A DNA stretch of 64,000 nt from ANME-2 cluster archaeon (lineage in GTDB: Archaea > Halobacteriota > Methanosarcinia > Methanosarcinales > Methanocomedenaceae): the NCBI GenBank assembly GCA_014237145.1, contig JAAXOC010000042.1, positions 22,721-86,720 of the forward strand, given 5' to 3'. Shown piece by piece: positions 18,056-28,638 of this stretch. The translations under genes and the position numbers were made by a program. A model generated the notes under the pieces. The model worked only from the letters and a program-made list of their open reading frames with translations, was not told the origin of the DNA and made no database searches. How positions within the stretch are numbered: the first letter of the stretch is position 1; every line of letters begins with the position of its first letter.

Positions 18056-18835
18056 ATGTCATATGTTAATCAGATTATCAATATAATAATCTACAGTTCA
18101 TTTTACCTTTATTATAATCATCTATCTCTGTTAATTTTATTTTTTCTAACGCTTTTATTGTTCTATATTTTATATAAAAGAAATAGTAAATTAGGAATTT
18201 TATTCCATTTAATTGGTCCATTCATAAAAAAAAGGCCGTACCAGAACCAGAAAAAAAATATTCAAATCCGGATGAAAAGTTATAGCAAACTATCCAGAAG
18301 ACCGAGCATCCTTCAAGTAATAATCCCATTGATCATTACTGGATTGACAGCGTATGTCATCCTAAATCAGCTTGTATTTTTCGCCATCATAACCTCAGGA
18401 AGCATGTCCCCGACCCTTGAAGTAAAGGACCTTGTTCTTATGCAAAACCTGAAGATCGATCCACAGCAGGGAGATATAATCATGTTTGAGACAAAAGAGG
18501 CAAAAATGCCAGTCATCCACAGGATATATTCTGGTTCGGAAAACGAGATCAGGACAAAAGGTGATGCTGTGGAATTAGTGGATAACTGGATAATTAAAAA
18601 AGATCAGATACAAGGGGAAGCGATGATATTTCAGGGCAAACCTATAGTGGTCAAGGATATTGGTGAATATTTACTGTTCGATCCGAATAATGTTCGAATT
18701 ACCAAGTATGGATCTGAGATGTACAGGGTCAGCCAGATCATAAAGAATATCAAGAGTCTTGGTCTTACAATATTCATAATTTGTATATTGCTTTATATTT
18801 TCATAAATTTCAGATCCACTGGCAAAAGTTACTGA
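18056..18835 (+). CDS. Archaeal type signal peptidase I (S26B)
   Basis: 259 residues. Two N-terminal hydrophobic segments, a basic stretch, and a third segment (VIIPLIITGLTAYVIL) lead into the catalytic domain. The serine lies in TSGSMSPTLEVKDL, followed by the histidine in PVIHRIYS and the aspartate in RTKGDAVEL: the Ser-His-Asp arrangement of archaeal and eukaryotic-type enzymes, in place of the bacterial Ser-Lys pair. The N-terminal extension of about 85 residues before the core is longer than usual, and internal ATG codons (for example MKSYSKLSRRPS) could be the true start. Placed inside the cytochrome block, it may be dedicated to processing these very large secreted proteins; that is inference. 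Confidence 0.85.
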   Translation: MSYVNQIINIIIYSSFYLYYNHLSLLILFFLTLLLFYILYKRNSKLGILFHLIGPFIKKRPYQNQKKNIQIRMKSYSKLSRRPSILQVIIPLIITGLTAYVILNQLVFFAIITSGSMSPTLEVKDLVLMQNLKIDPQQGDIIMFETKEAKMPVIHRIYSGSENEIRTKGDAVELVDNWIIKKDQIQGEAMIFQGKPIVVKDIGEYLLFDPNNVRITKYGSEMYRVSQIIKNIKSLGLTIFIICILLYIFINFRSTGKSY

Positions 18836-18927
18836 ATATTTCTTTAATTTACAGGTAAACGAAATTCTGCCATGAAAAAAAAAATGAAAGAAATAAATAA
18901 CATAAACCAACCTATTAATTAATATAC

Positions 18928-19998
18928 ATGACTAAAAAACCAGATATTTCACTTTTAGAAAAATTTAGTATATTATATTTGTTATTCATGGCAATTTATT
19001 TAATATACTTACATTACACGCCGGTGATAGATGTACTGTCAGGTAAAGAATTCAAAGCGCAGGATTTTATTGTGAATCTGACTATTGTAATTATTGGGTT
19101 ATGTGCTTTATGGGGCGGGATTACTCTGGCAAAAAGAGCCATTGCCCAGGAGCAGCTGATTAATATGGGGTTTGAACACGGGGTATATAACAGGCTTGAG
19201 CCCATCCTGCAGGAAATCGCTGGCACTCAGGTTGTGATCGATAAGATGGATGAACAGCTGAACAGTATGAACATCAATATAGATCGCCTTAGAAAACGTT
19301 CGGTCGAATTGAAGATCCCTGGAACCGAGCCAGCGTTCGGGATCGATATTGCCGCACAGATCTCACGTTTTCTTCGATTGATCATATTAATTAACATTAC
19401 TCTCGCAACATTCATATTTCTCTTAAATTTCACACGCAGTTATACTCCCTTTATACTGACAATGTTGTATATTCTCTGGTGGCTCGAAATAACCTATGAA
19501 TACACTCTTTGGGAACGATCATCTGTATATTGGTGGGTTTTTATCCCGATACTTACCATACCAATCACAACAATACTGGGCGATATAATGTATGGAAGCG
19601 GGATTTTGATTGGAGGCATGGGCATCTTACTTGCATTATATGTAAGTGCATATTATACCTGGAGCAAATATATTATCGAGGGAATTTTACCATTTGATTT
19701 GAATAAGCCCATCAGTAGAATTCCCAGTGATAATATAACTTCTTCACATTTCTTTCCATCCAGAATATATTTCATACAACATCATTATAAACTAGGAAAA
19801 ATTTTAATAACTATCTCGATCATTTTCACATCTTTATTAATAATACAATTATTCAGCGTAAATATATATTACATAAAATTCCTACCAAATTTTTCACTTG
19901 ATCAATTTGTATTCTTAGGTATTTTTTCAATAATATTTTATATATTGGGTGTCAGATTGAAGCACAATACAAAAGAAAACGAAACGGAGACAATATGA
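18928..19998 (+). CDS. Polytopic membrane protein, unknown
   Basis: 356 residues. Two N-terminal membrane segments (ILYLLFMAIYLIYLHY and IVNLTIVIIGLCALWGGITL) are followed by a cytoplasmic helical stretch of about 80 residues with coiled-coil character (DKMDEQLNSMNINIDRLRKR), then six or so further membrane segments. No family recognised. Its stop overlaps the start of the 2125-residue cytochrome by 4 nt (ATGA), so it is translationally coupled to it and likely takes part in its export, anchoring or electron supply. This is context only; no haem or quinone site is apparent. Confidence 0.75.
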   Translation: MTKKPDISLLEKFSILYLLFMAIYLIYLHYTPVIDVLSGKEFKAQDFIVNLTIVIIGLCALWGGITLAKRAIAQEQLINMGFEHGVYNRLEPILQEIAGTQVVIDKMDEQLNSMNINIDRLRKRSVELKIPGTEPAFGIDIAAQISRFLRLIILINITLATFIFLLNFTRSYTPFILTMLYILWWLEITYEYTLWERSSVYWWVFIPILTIPITTILGDIMYGSGILIGGMGILLALYVSAYYTWSKYIIEGILPFDLNKPISRIPSDNITSSHFFPSRIYFIQHHYKLGKILITISIIFTSLLIIQLFSVNIYYIKFLPNFSLDQFVFLGIFSIIFYILGVRLKHNTKENETETI

Positions 19999-22900
19999 TA
20001 AAAATCAACACTGCACGGATATTGTTATTATTTATACTAACGTGCAGTGCAGGTACTGTTGTGGTTCAGGCACAAAATTATACTGTGATAATGAACTACG
20101 GTCAGACTCCGTATCAACTCGGATACTTAAGTCAGGGAAATGCCACAGGCTGGACATGGTGGGATACTGATGGCGGGATGCAGCAAAAAAACCTCATTCT
20201 GGTAAGTATTATGGAGAATGCCACACCAGTCAGCGGCCTCTCACCACCTGCCTGGACACAAGACAGTTCAGAGAGCCACATAGGAAGTCATAGCTGGAAG
20301 GCAGGGGAAGGTATACATAGCTGGCATTATCTCGACGACCATACTACATCCGGGACTCCACTAGAGGATATTGTCCTATCAGGATCCCAGGAAAAACCGG
20401 GTTTCTTTGCAAAAACATATATCTGGCTTAACGAATTGATCACAGGTGTTAATTCCGCTGCTGTAGGGCCAATGATCAACCTGACATACTGGACTAAGTA
20501 TGATATGACAGATAATTACGGTTTTGTCAAAGTTTCAGCAGACAGGGGAGAAAACTGGGACACACTTGAAGAATATTCAGGTAACAGCAATGGATGGGTG
20601 GAAAAAACAGTCAACCTGACAAAATATGATGGACAACAAATACTTATAGCATTCTATTTCAGTGTAAATAACAATAACGATGAAGAATGGTGGATAGATG
20701 ATATAAAAGTGATATCAGATGGCAAAGTAATCTTCAGCGATGGTGCTGAAAATCCCCCACCTGTACTCACAGTGAATGTTACTTATCCGCATTTCAAATA
20801 TTCGAGTGGTGATTTCTCAAGTGAAAAAACAACAATAGGCCTTGTGGAGGACTATGCTCATCAGATATATTACGGAGTGTTCAATTATCCGGATGATGCT
20901 TATACTGGTGAATACCAGGTCGATTTCAGCACTACAATAAATTCCAATGATCTTCAGGCATCAACCAGTTTCAGTACCACATTATGGGGCTGCCAGGCAA
21001 GAGGCTGCCATGATTCATGGAGTCCAGAGAGCAATCCCTCTGAGCGTAACCCGACAGTTATGATACATCCTGATGACATTACATCACAACTAAGTGGAAA
21101 CTGCCTGAGCGTTTGTCACAGTACCTATTCATCGCAGTTCCTGCGGGCAACTCCCCTTCACCTGCATGACCTAAAATACGGTCATGAGGGTGGATTTATT
21201 TATGGTTCAAGTGGATGGACTACTATCTACAATAACACAAATGCAAACGTGCAGATGTATTATAAAACATCTGTTAAGCGACCCATTCCACAGACCACAT
21301 TCAATGTTGCCTCCCATGTAACAGTGGCAGAATGCACTGACTGTCATACTAATTTTATACATGATGGAAGTGGAAGTGATACCTATGATATCGCCACTCC
21401 CGATTCATTAAACGGAATAACATACCAAAATCCAACAGGTGTGCATAACACAGTATCATGTGAAGCATGTCATGGAATCTACAGCAAGATTGCAGGGGAG
21501 GGGTTATATTACCCGCCATTTGATACCACTAAACAGCTAAGCGATTCGATTGGGGACTATGGACCTGAGTTCATGTCATACGAAGCGGTGACAAAAACCT
21601 ATATAATAAATATGGATAACTCCGGAACAATTGATGTGACCGTAACCGGTGATGATAATGAATATAAAATATTTCTCTCACTTATCGGACCGATAGACAA
21701 TACCAACGGTCTTCAGGATTTAAACACTACTGACCCGTGGGATGGCACCTATTGTGTACCCAGCGTCAATGGAACTGCCACATTCGCATTTGGATCAAAA
21801 ATATATTTTCCATCGGGTGACAAAATTCGCGGTGTTACTTTTGATTCATCTCCAAAAAGCGGTATATGGATAGCCAGGGTATTCCCGCGGTCCCCTGGTA
21901 CTTTTAATTATACAATAACTTCAAGTCATCCGATCCAGCAAAAACCTGTTATTCATATACCATGGAACTGCAGCGAATGCCACAATCCTGATGCAATCGG
22001 AAGTTTAGCAGGAGCTAATACCCTCAAACCCATGCCTTTGTGGGATAACCAGGGATTATCATATACCCATACTGATCATAATGACGATGGCAAGGATGAC
22101 GTTACTTGCAGGTTATGTCATAATTCATTCCATGATATTTCAATTAAGAACTGCACTGACTGCCATATTCAGCGGCCTGGCGGTCATAACCAAGCGAATT
22201 ATTATGACATGGGATATACCGGTTGTATGTTCTGCCACAAGGACCCGCATTTTGAACCCGAGGCAGCAGCTGGTGGTAATTGCACTGACTGCCATCTGCA
22301 GGGTGGTACAAATGCAACATCGGATCTGATAATAAGTAAGGATGGTTTTTTCAATAGTGCACACAACAACATTACAGGAGATTTCAATGCCAGCAATTAT
22401 TCTGATATATCCAGGGTCTGCTGGGGATGTCACGTAAATTATACTGAACAGCTTATAGATCCATTCCATACCAGACGTGCATCAGAATTACCTGATTGTG
22501 AGGACTGCCACTTTAGTAAAACACCGTTAAATGGCGAAAACCTGAGAAAGATACCGCCCATACAGATCCCTGAACACCAGCCTATGGGTGTGGATGTCCA
22601 GACAAACATATCTACCAACTGTACTTTCTGTCATAACAATTCACTATCCATTTCGATACCGACTACAAATGTCAAATACGCTGAAGCCAAGAACTATGTT
22701 TCTCACTATGTGGATACTGACAATTTAATGACGACAACCAATAATACCACTGACTGTTGGTGGTGTCACTTTGTCAATTCAGATAATGTTTCATGGGGTA
22801 TGCCTACAGATCCCTTCAATTCTACCCACTACGATCATACTCCATTAAAACTCTTTAATAGCATCGACTGTTATCCATGCCATATTTCAAACAAGGTAAT

Positions 22901-25900
22901 GGATAATGGCAATCCACAGGCAGGGTTTACCTTCCATAATGACAGTATGCTCCCCGGTGCCGGAAAATATTGTGTGGACTGTCATGATATAGGTGGAATG
23001 GTAAATGAAACGTACCAGATCGATGTACAGGCCATGAACATGTCAGGTGCGATACATTATGATCTCAACAGAGTTGCAATCGACACAATGGATCCAAATG
23101 AAGATCCGAATAACGTACGCTGCTGGGCCTGCCATGGTGACGGAAACCTATCCGAAGCTGCCCAACCCACAGGCCATCCTGACAATTACAGCACTCCCAA
23201 GAACTGCGGTAACAGGGAATGCCACAATTTCAACCAATCGATCTTACATGAACCGATGGTCTATGAGCACATCAGGTATGTGGATGATATCGACGAGCAT
23301 GTTAACACAACAGCAGATTGTTCGGTATGCCATAAAAACAGCATCGTGAGCCACGGGGACAATTTAGTTCCTAATGATACCTCACTGGTATCACATTACG
23401 GATCGACCTGGAACCTGGTAAATACATCAGACTGTATCTACTGCCATCTCGATGAAGACAATGCAGAGGAATGGGGCAATGCACCTGATCCAAGAAACCA
23501 TACGGATTATACCTTTGTTGAAAAAACCCTCATTGCCGGCAGGCCGTGGAAACTTGTGGATAACTATTCCATCACGTTATTAGAAACCACAAGTAATGCT
23601 GCAATGTTCATCTTTGAAAAAGATGGTGAGCTGCTTGAGCGTGATATCCTATCCCTGGGTGATGAGCTTAATTTCGAGATCAGCGGGATAGAAGACGAGA
23701 ACACCAGTATCGTAAATTTCACAATAACTAAAATATTCAAAGGAAGAGATCCATATGCATATGTTGTTGAGTTGTCTGGAGATGTGCTTGCATCACGCAT
23801 CCACAGAGAAACAAATAATATAGCGTGCTATGCCTGTCATGACCGTGAATATCGTACAAATGAACCGGACGGCAGGGATTACTATATCCTGGAAAAGGAT
23901 GATGAAAATGTCACTCTGGGACGTATATATGTCAATTTCGAAGAGAGTGATAAGAAAGTGCTTAAGATGGGAGAATTCTGGGATCTTGGAGAAGGTTATA
24001 ATCTTTATGTTGCAGATGTAAACCTGCAAAGCACTGCTACACGGCTGCAACTGTATAAAAATGAAACGCTGGTAGAAGACACAATAATAAAAGAGGGAAG
24101 CAATTTCATACATGAAGAACGGGTTTTCGATCGGGATATTAATGTGTTCAGCGCAAAACTGGATATTGTTTTTGTTGGTACAACAACCCAGGCTATTATA
24201 CTAAAGGATGTGAGGCTCATTGCAGGTGAGCAGAAAGTACTTGACGGCGATCTATGGATACTACAGACCAAGAAATTATTAAGGGACCTGCCGCTGGATA
24301 GCGTCATAACAGTTGGAGAAGAAACTGGGACATTCCATGTTTACACTCTTTCACCTGGCGAATACAGTTCGGACTGTATCAGCTGCCATGCAGGAAATGG
24401 AGTAGCCCCCATTAAAATCGATGTGGATACTTTCAAAAAGGGTGTACATGCTTATTTGAATCAAAACGCAACCTGTAACACTTTTATCACTGACGAGGCA
24501 AATAAAGCATGCTGGGCATGTCACGGCAATGGCAGCGAGCCTGATGAACATCCTACGCCCTACTTAGGTGAGCGCCCGCCAAAAACCTGTATTAGCTGTC
24601 ATGGGTACTCGCAATTTGATGCAACGCAGGTATATACACACTACCAGAATGCTGAAATTTCAACAGATTCAACATGCTGGGACTGCCACTTTAATACTGT
24701 CATTAATAGCACCTCTAAAAATGTAAAGGCTGCAACATCCCATGATTCAACACGGGAAGACCTTTTAGATACCTACAGTTGCGATGTATGCCATAACAAT
24801 GAAACAAATGCACCCATATGGGGAGATGCACCACAGGTTACAAAACATAATGCAGATAATGACTGCACCCTATGCCATGCAGGTGAGGGAGTTGAGACAT
24901 TCCATGACAAAGGAATAACCATAACAAGGAATTGTGAAGATTGCCACGTTGACAAACAACAGGCAAATGAATTCAACCTGAGTCCAATTATTACACACTA
25001 TCCGGGTGCACCGGATGATAGTGTAAACACCCTGAAACGTAATGAGTACACCTGTCGTGTATGTCATAACGCTACTAATGAAACATTACACCTAAACCTT
25101 GAAATAAGAGAATACCGAAACGAGACTATGGGCTATTGCTTCCCGTGTCACAGCGTTGAAGGAGAATTCCCCCACAAATCAGAAGCGTTGATAGAGGTAC
25201 TGCGTCACGGATCCGGTATAAAAGCTATTTCTGGCTGTGATGCATGTCACTCTCCTGAAGGTATTAGTAAATTCCATACCCCAACCTTGTTGAGTAAGGG
25301 CACTTTTAGAGGCGCGGTCCGACATGACGTTGATTGCCTGGATTGTCATCCTGAACATGAAGGTAAGGAATATCAGCCGTTTGAAGGCGTACTGTGCGTC
25401 GACTGTCACACTGAATACGGTTCAGTCCATTATGCGGGTGCAGAAGTAAAAATGACGAATCAAACCACTACATGTGTCCTCTGTCATAATGAGGAAGCTG
25501 ATATATATCATAACCTGACGTACTTTGTGGGCGATATGACAGATGAAGTCCTTGAACCCTGTCGTGATTGTCATAAAGACATCGAATCCCTCAAGGAACA
25601 TGTCAGGTCATTAAAGATCATAGGGGGAACCATGGCAACCATTTCGCACACAGTATCAGAAGTTACAATAACTTGTGACTCTTGTCACAATGTCACTGGA
25701 GAGAACAGGTTCCACTTTGATTCCTATCCTATGGGTACTGTACAGGACCCTGGCTGGCCGAACTGGACAGCAGGGAATGTTACAAAATGCAAGGACTGTC
25801 ATACATATCACGGCGGAGCTACACCTTTCAATGCCACGAATATGGGTACCCAGGGTCTTTCACCCTCGGGTACAGCTCATGGTTTGGCACCTAACTGCAC

Positions 25901-26372
25901 ACTTTGCCACGGCGGGGCTGACCCTATAAGTTTCCATACTCTGGCAACTTCCCAGTTTATACCTCGTCTGGCAGTTACATTAAATCCTGAAGAAGTATTC
26001 CAGGGAGAAACGAGCTTCTTGCAGGCATCAGTAGTGCTTCCAACGCTTACAAAAGTAACGGGTGCTGAATATTTCATTAATAATATGGGTAAGGAAGGAT
26101 ACGGGGCGCCTCTGGAATTTGTGGTCGGCGAGTCAACCGATTCATCTGTCTTGCTTGGGGCAGTGATAGAAACATCAGACCTATCTACAGGAAAGCATAC
26201 TATTTTTGTACATGTGAAAGACTCTTCTGGAAAATGGAGCAATGTTGATATCGGTGTGCTCACAGTGAAAAAGCCTGTAGGACTTGCAATTATTGAGATT
26301 TTATTAAGAGATATTGTACCTGCATTAATTTTTATTGCATTGTTATTTTTAATCTGGAGACGCTTTAGATGA
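19995..26372 (+). CDS. Giant multihaem c-type cytochrome with S-layer-like insert (2125 aa, 34 CXXCH)
   Basis: A signal peptide (ILLLFILTCSAGTVVVQAQ) precedes a jelly-roll type domain at about residues 60-250 (WTKYDMTDNYGFVKVSADRG, EEWWIDDIKVISDGK; immune-inhibitor-A/MAM-like) and another beta domain. Haem motifs start near residue 332. I count 34 CXXCH plus two CX4CH (CQARGCH, CGNRECH) and one CX3CH (CLSVCH). Between about residues 1175 and 1455 a mostly haem-free stretch carries three copies of a beta module with the pattern W-x-L-x-x-x-Y / L-x-x-G / ...; this resembles the Methanosarcina S-layer domain. A single C-terminal helix (DIVPALIFIALLFLIW) with a positive tail anchors it to the membrane. 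ANME-2 cytochromes with S-layer domains have been described, and this is a likely electron conduit through the cell wall. Confidence 0.93.
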   Translation: MIKINTARILLLFILTCSAGTVVVQAQNYTVIMNYGQTPYQLGYLSQGNATGWTWWDTDGGMQQKNLILVSIMENATPVSGLSPPAWTQDSSESHIGSHSWKAGEGIHSWHYLDDHTTSGTPLEDIVLSGSQEKPGFFAKTYIWLNELITGVNSAAVGPMINLTYWTKYDMTDNYGFVKVSADRGENWDTLEEYSGNSNGWVEKTVNLTKYDGQQILIAFYFSVNNNNDEEWWIDDIKVISDGKVIFSDGAENPPPVLTVNVTYPHFKYSSGDFSSEKTTIGLVEDYAHQIYYGVFNYPDDAYTGEYQVDFSTTINSNDLQASTSFSTTLWGCQARGCHDSWSPESNPSERNPTVMIHPDDITSQLSGNCLSVCHSTYSSQFLRATPLHLHDLKYGHEGGFIYGSSGWTTIYNNTNANVQMYYKTSVKRPIPQTTFNVASHVTVAECTDCHTNFIHDGSGSDTYDIATPDSLNGITYQNPTGVHNTVSCEACHGIYSKIAGEGLYYPPFDTTKQLSDSIGDYGPEFMSYEAVTKTYIINMDNSGTIDVTVTGDDNEYKIFLSLIGPIDNTNGLQDLNTTDPWDGTYCVPSVNGTATFAFGSKIYFPSGDKIRGVTFDSSPKSGIWIARVFPRSPGTFNYTITSSHPIQQKPVIHIPWNCSECHNPDAIGSLAGANTLKPMPLWDNQGLSYTHTDHNDDGKDDVTCRLCHNSFHDISIKNCTDCHIQRPGGHNQANYYDMGYTGCMFCHKDPHFEPEAAAGGNCTDCHLQGGTNATSDLIISKDGFFNSAHNNITGDFNASNYSDISRVCWGCHVNYTEQLIDPFHTRRASELPDCEDCHFSKTPLNGENLRKIPPIQIPEHQPMGVDVQTNISTNCTFCHNNSLSISIPTTNVKYAEAKNYVSHYVDTDNLMTTTNNTTDCWWCHFVNSDNVSWGMPTDPFNSTHYDHTPLKLFNSIDCYPCHISNKVMDNGNPQAGFTFHNDSMLPGAGKYCVDCHDIGGMVNETYQIDVQAMNMSGAIHYDLNRVAIDTMDPNEDPNNVRCWACHGDGNLSEAAQPTGHPDNYSTPKNCGNRECHNFNQSILHEPMVYEHIRYVDDIDEHVNTTADCSVCHKNSIVSHGDNLVPNDTSLVSHYGSTWNLVNTSDCIYCHLDEDNAEEWGNAPDPRNHTDYTFVEKTLIAGRPWKLVDNYSITLLETTSNAAMFIFEKDGELLERDILSLGDELNFEISGIEDENTSIVNFTITKIFKGRDPYAYVVELSGDVLASRIHRETNNIACYACHDREYRTNEPDGRDYYILEKDDENVTLGRIYVNFEESDKKVLKMGEFWDLGEGYNLYVADVNLQSTATRLQLYKNETLVEDTIIKEGSNFIHEERVFDRDINVFSAKLDIVFVGTTTQAIILKDVRLIAGEQKVLDGDLWILQTKKLLRDLPLDSVITVGEETGTFHVYTLSPGEYSSDCISCHAGNGVAPIKIDVDTFKKGVHAYLNQNATCNTFITDEANKACWACHGNGSEPDEHPTPYLGERPPKTCISCHGYSQFDATQVYTHYQNAEISTDSTCWDCHFNTVINSTSKNVKAATSHDSTREDLLDTYSCDVCHNNETNAPIWGDAPQVTKHNADNDCTLCHAGEGVETFHDKGITITRNCEDCHVDKQQANEFNLSPIITHYPGAPDDSVNTLKRNEYTCRVCHNATNETLHLNLEIREYRNETMGYCFPCHSVEGEFPHKSEALIEVLRHGSGIKAISGCDACHSPEGISKFHTPTLLSKGTFRGAVRHDVDCLDCHPEHEGKEYQPFEGVLCVDCHTEYGSVHYAGAEVKMTNQTTTCVLCHNEEADIYHNLTYFVGDMTDEVLEPCRDCHKDIESLKEHVRSLKIIGGTMATISHTVSEVTITCDSCHNVTGENRFHFDSYPMGTVQDPGWPNWTAGNVTKCKDCHTYHGGATPFNATNMGTQGLSPSGTAHGLAPNCTLCHGGADPISFHTLATSQFIPRLAVTLNPEEVFQGETSFLQASVVLPTLTKVTGAEYFINNMGKEGYGAPLEFVVGESTDSSVLLGAVIETSDLSTGKHTIFVHVKDSSGKWSNVDIGVLTVKKPVGLAIIEILLRDIVPALIFIALLFLIWRRFR

Positions 26373-28525
26373 TTATTGGGAACATACTCTTATATATCAG
26401 TTTGATATCTTCATGCTTAGCTGCTGTTTATATGTTTACCGGTAGAATAAAAACAAGCATCCAGCTATTAAGAACCGCAGCTTTTTCAGCAACACTTGCT
26501 GTGCTGTTGCTGGCATTTGCCTTTATATTCCTGGATTTCAGTCTGTTCTATGTCTGGCAGCATAGCAGTGCAGAACTTCCGGTTTTTTATCGGCTGGCTG
26601 CTATACTGGTAGGCCAGGAGGGAACGTATTTGATATGGGCATGGCTTTCCATCATAGTAGTACTGCTGTATACAGAACTGCATGGGATACACGACCGGAC
26701 AGCTATGATCACTAATGTATATGCCTTAATATGCTGTGCTTTTTTGCTTGTCATGACAATTACAATGACACCTTTTAGATCAATATTCGCAGTAAGTGGA
26801 GCTTCAATGCCTACTTCAGGAAACAGCATCAGCCCGGAGCTTATTGATATTTTAATGCCGCTGCATATTTTCACGACTTTTATAGCATATGCGTTTACAA
26901 TCATTCCTGCTGCCATGTCACTGGCTTATCTCACAAAAAAGAAGAATATGCCGGATAGTAAAAATTATCTCCGTATAGCATGGTTATTTTTGAGTATTTG
27001 TATAATCGTAGGCGCTATATGGGCTGATCGTCTTTTAGGCTGGAACGGTTTCTGGCAGTGGGACCCGATACAAGCGCTTTCATTGTGTACATGGCTTTTA
27101 TTGACAGCTGCCTTGCATGCTGTTGTTCGGTTGAATGTGGGGGAATATAATAGATTGTTCCCACTGTTATGTATCGGGACATTTCTTGGATCTTTATATA
27201 TGACTTTATTAGCAAGAAGCGATGTTTTTGGTTCCATCCACAGCTTTCCCGGAACACCCACGTGGTGGATGATTGTTGTTTTTATGGCAATTGTTATTGT
27301 TTTTTCATTAATTATGGCTTTAAGGCCTGATAAGACTGAATACACTACATCAGACAGTATTTATATTTTTAAACCATCAAATACTTTTTATTTTACCATA
27401 TTGATATTGATCATGATGGCGTTTATTGCCTTCTGGGGACCGACAGTGTATTTAATTCTCGGTTATATGGGCCGGGAGATAATTATTCCAATGGAATTTT
27501 ATAATATATTGTTTTATCCCCTCGTTGTGGTCCTGTCTTATCTTACCGGTATCTGCTTGCTGTACGGAAGAGTGAGGAGCCGCACACTGGCATATGTTGG
27601 CATTATTTATTTCACCATATCCATTATACTCGCTGTAGCAGTACCGTACGGCACCCATTCTGTAGCAGCATCCTATACTGGTTCATCTTTTGAAAAGATA
27701 TTAGGCTCAATTTCTGTTACTTCTTATATACCTGCTTTTTTCTTTGTTACAGGTAGTGTTATATTTAAAATGGTCAGAGATTTAAAGGTAAATAATAAAA
27801 CAGCATTAATTCATCTAAATGGAATCAATCTTATTCATGTTGGATTTGTTTTCATTGTTCTTGGTGCCATTCTAAGCACTTCCTTTGCGACTTCGCACCA
27901 TTTTAGTTATAGTTTATCCGAAAAGGGTGAATATAAAGAAGATGAAGGTATAGTTTTGCGGTTTTTGGATTATAGAGTTGAGAAGATAGGTTCGGACTGG
28001 TATCAAACCGTAGATGTTGAAATATTTGACGATAGTGAGTATAAAGCAAGTCCTGTTTTTTTGAAAAGTCGACAATTTGGATATATTACCCGCCCGGAAG
28101 TAAGACACGGTTTGCTTTCAGATACCCAGATTGAATTCCATGGAACTCTGCCACACCAGATTGAGCTTGAAACTATCGAAATAAATATTAAAAAGCAGCC
28201 ATTTGCAATTTTTATGTGGAGTGGATGTGTGCTGCTGATCGTAGGTGTGTTACTCACACTTTCATCTGATGTTATTCGCAGAAAAGGATGGATATTGTCA
28301 TACCTGAAATTTGTCATGAGTAAGCCTGTATCTGATATTCTACCTTTTGAAACAAAAGAATGTAAGATATTAACTTTATCTATTCCGGTAGCTGTTATCA
28401 TAGGAACTGTCATAGCCATCTTTGTGTATGAAATGCTGGGTTATTTGTATGCTTTTTATGTGATTCTGGGCGGGGCTGTTATCGTATCTGTAATTACTTA
28501 TCTATTAAAATTCAGAAAATCTTGA
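26369..28525 (+). CDS. ccmF: Cytochrome c maturation haem lyase CcmF
   Basis: 718 residues with about 15 membrane segments. CcmF attaches haem to CXXCH cysteines of exported cytochromes. Family marks are VGQEGTYLIWAWLSI near residue 90, the tryptophan-rich haem-handling motif in WNGFWQWDPIQALSLCTWL (about residues 222-240; the WWD-type signature), the HLNGINLIHVGFVFIVLG segment and a final extracytoplasmic domain plus membrane helices. The start overlaps the stop of the giant cytochrome by 4 nt (ATGA). Direct coupling of the haem lyase to a 37-motif substrate suggests matched synthesis. Other Ccm components (A, B, C, E) are not in the window. Confidence 0.9.
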   Translation: MIIGNILLYISLISSCLAAVYMFTGRIKTSIQLLRTAAFSATLAVLLLAFAFIFLDFSLFYVWQHSSAELPVFYRLAAILVGQEGTYLIWAWLSIIVVLLYTELHGIHDRTAMITNVYALICCAFLLVMTITMTPFRSIFAVSGASMPTSGNSISPELIDILMPLHIFTTFIAYAFTIIPAAMSLAYLTKKKNMPDSKNYLRIAWLFLSICIIVGAIWADRLLGWNGFWQWDPIQALSLCTWLLLTAALHAVVRLNVGEYNRLFPLLCIGTFLGSLYMTLLARSDVFGSIHSFPGTPTWWMIVVFMAIVIVFSLIMALRPDKTEYTTSDSIYIFKPSNTFYFTILILIMMAFIAFWGPTVYLILGYMGREIIIPMEFYNILFYPLVVVLSYLTGICLLYGRVRSRTLAYVGIIYFTISIILAVAVPYGTHSVAASYTGSSFEKILGSISVTSYIPAFFFVTGSVIFKMVRDLKVNNKTALIHLNGINLIHVGFVFIVLGAILSTSFATSHHFSYSLSEKGEYKEDEGIVLRFLDYRVEKIGSDWYQTVDVEIFDDSEYKASPVFLKSRQFGYITRPEVRHGLLSDTQIEFHGTLPHQIELETIEINIKKQPFAIFMWSGCVLLIVGVLLTLSSDVIRRKGWILSYLKFVMSKPVSDILPFETKECKILTLSIPVAVIIGTVIAIFVYEMLGYLYAFYVILGGAVIVSVITYLLKFRKS

Positions 28526-28638
28526 AAAAATATCTAACTCAACTTTCTGCCCAACAACATTATATCTGATTGCAATCCATGTTTAATTCTAAAGCAGTGT
28601 CGTTTGGAGTACCGTCTGCCTGATAAGGAGGAATATCC

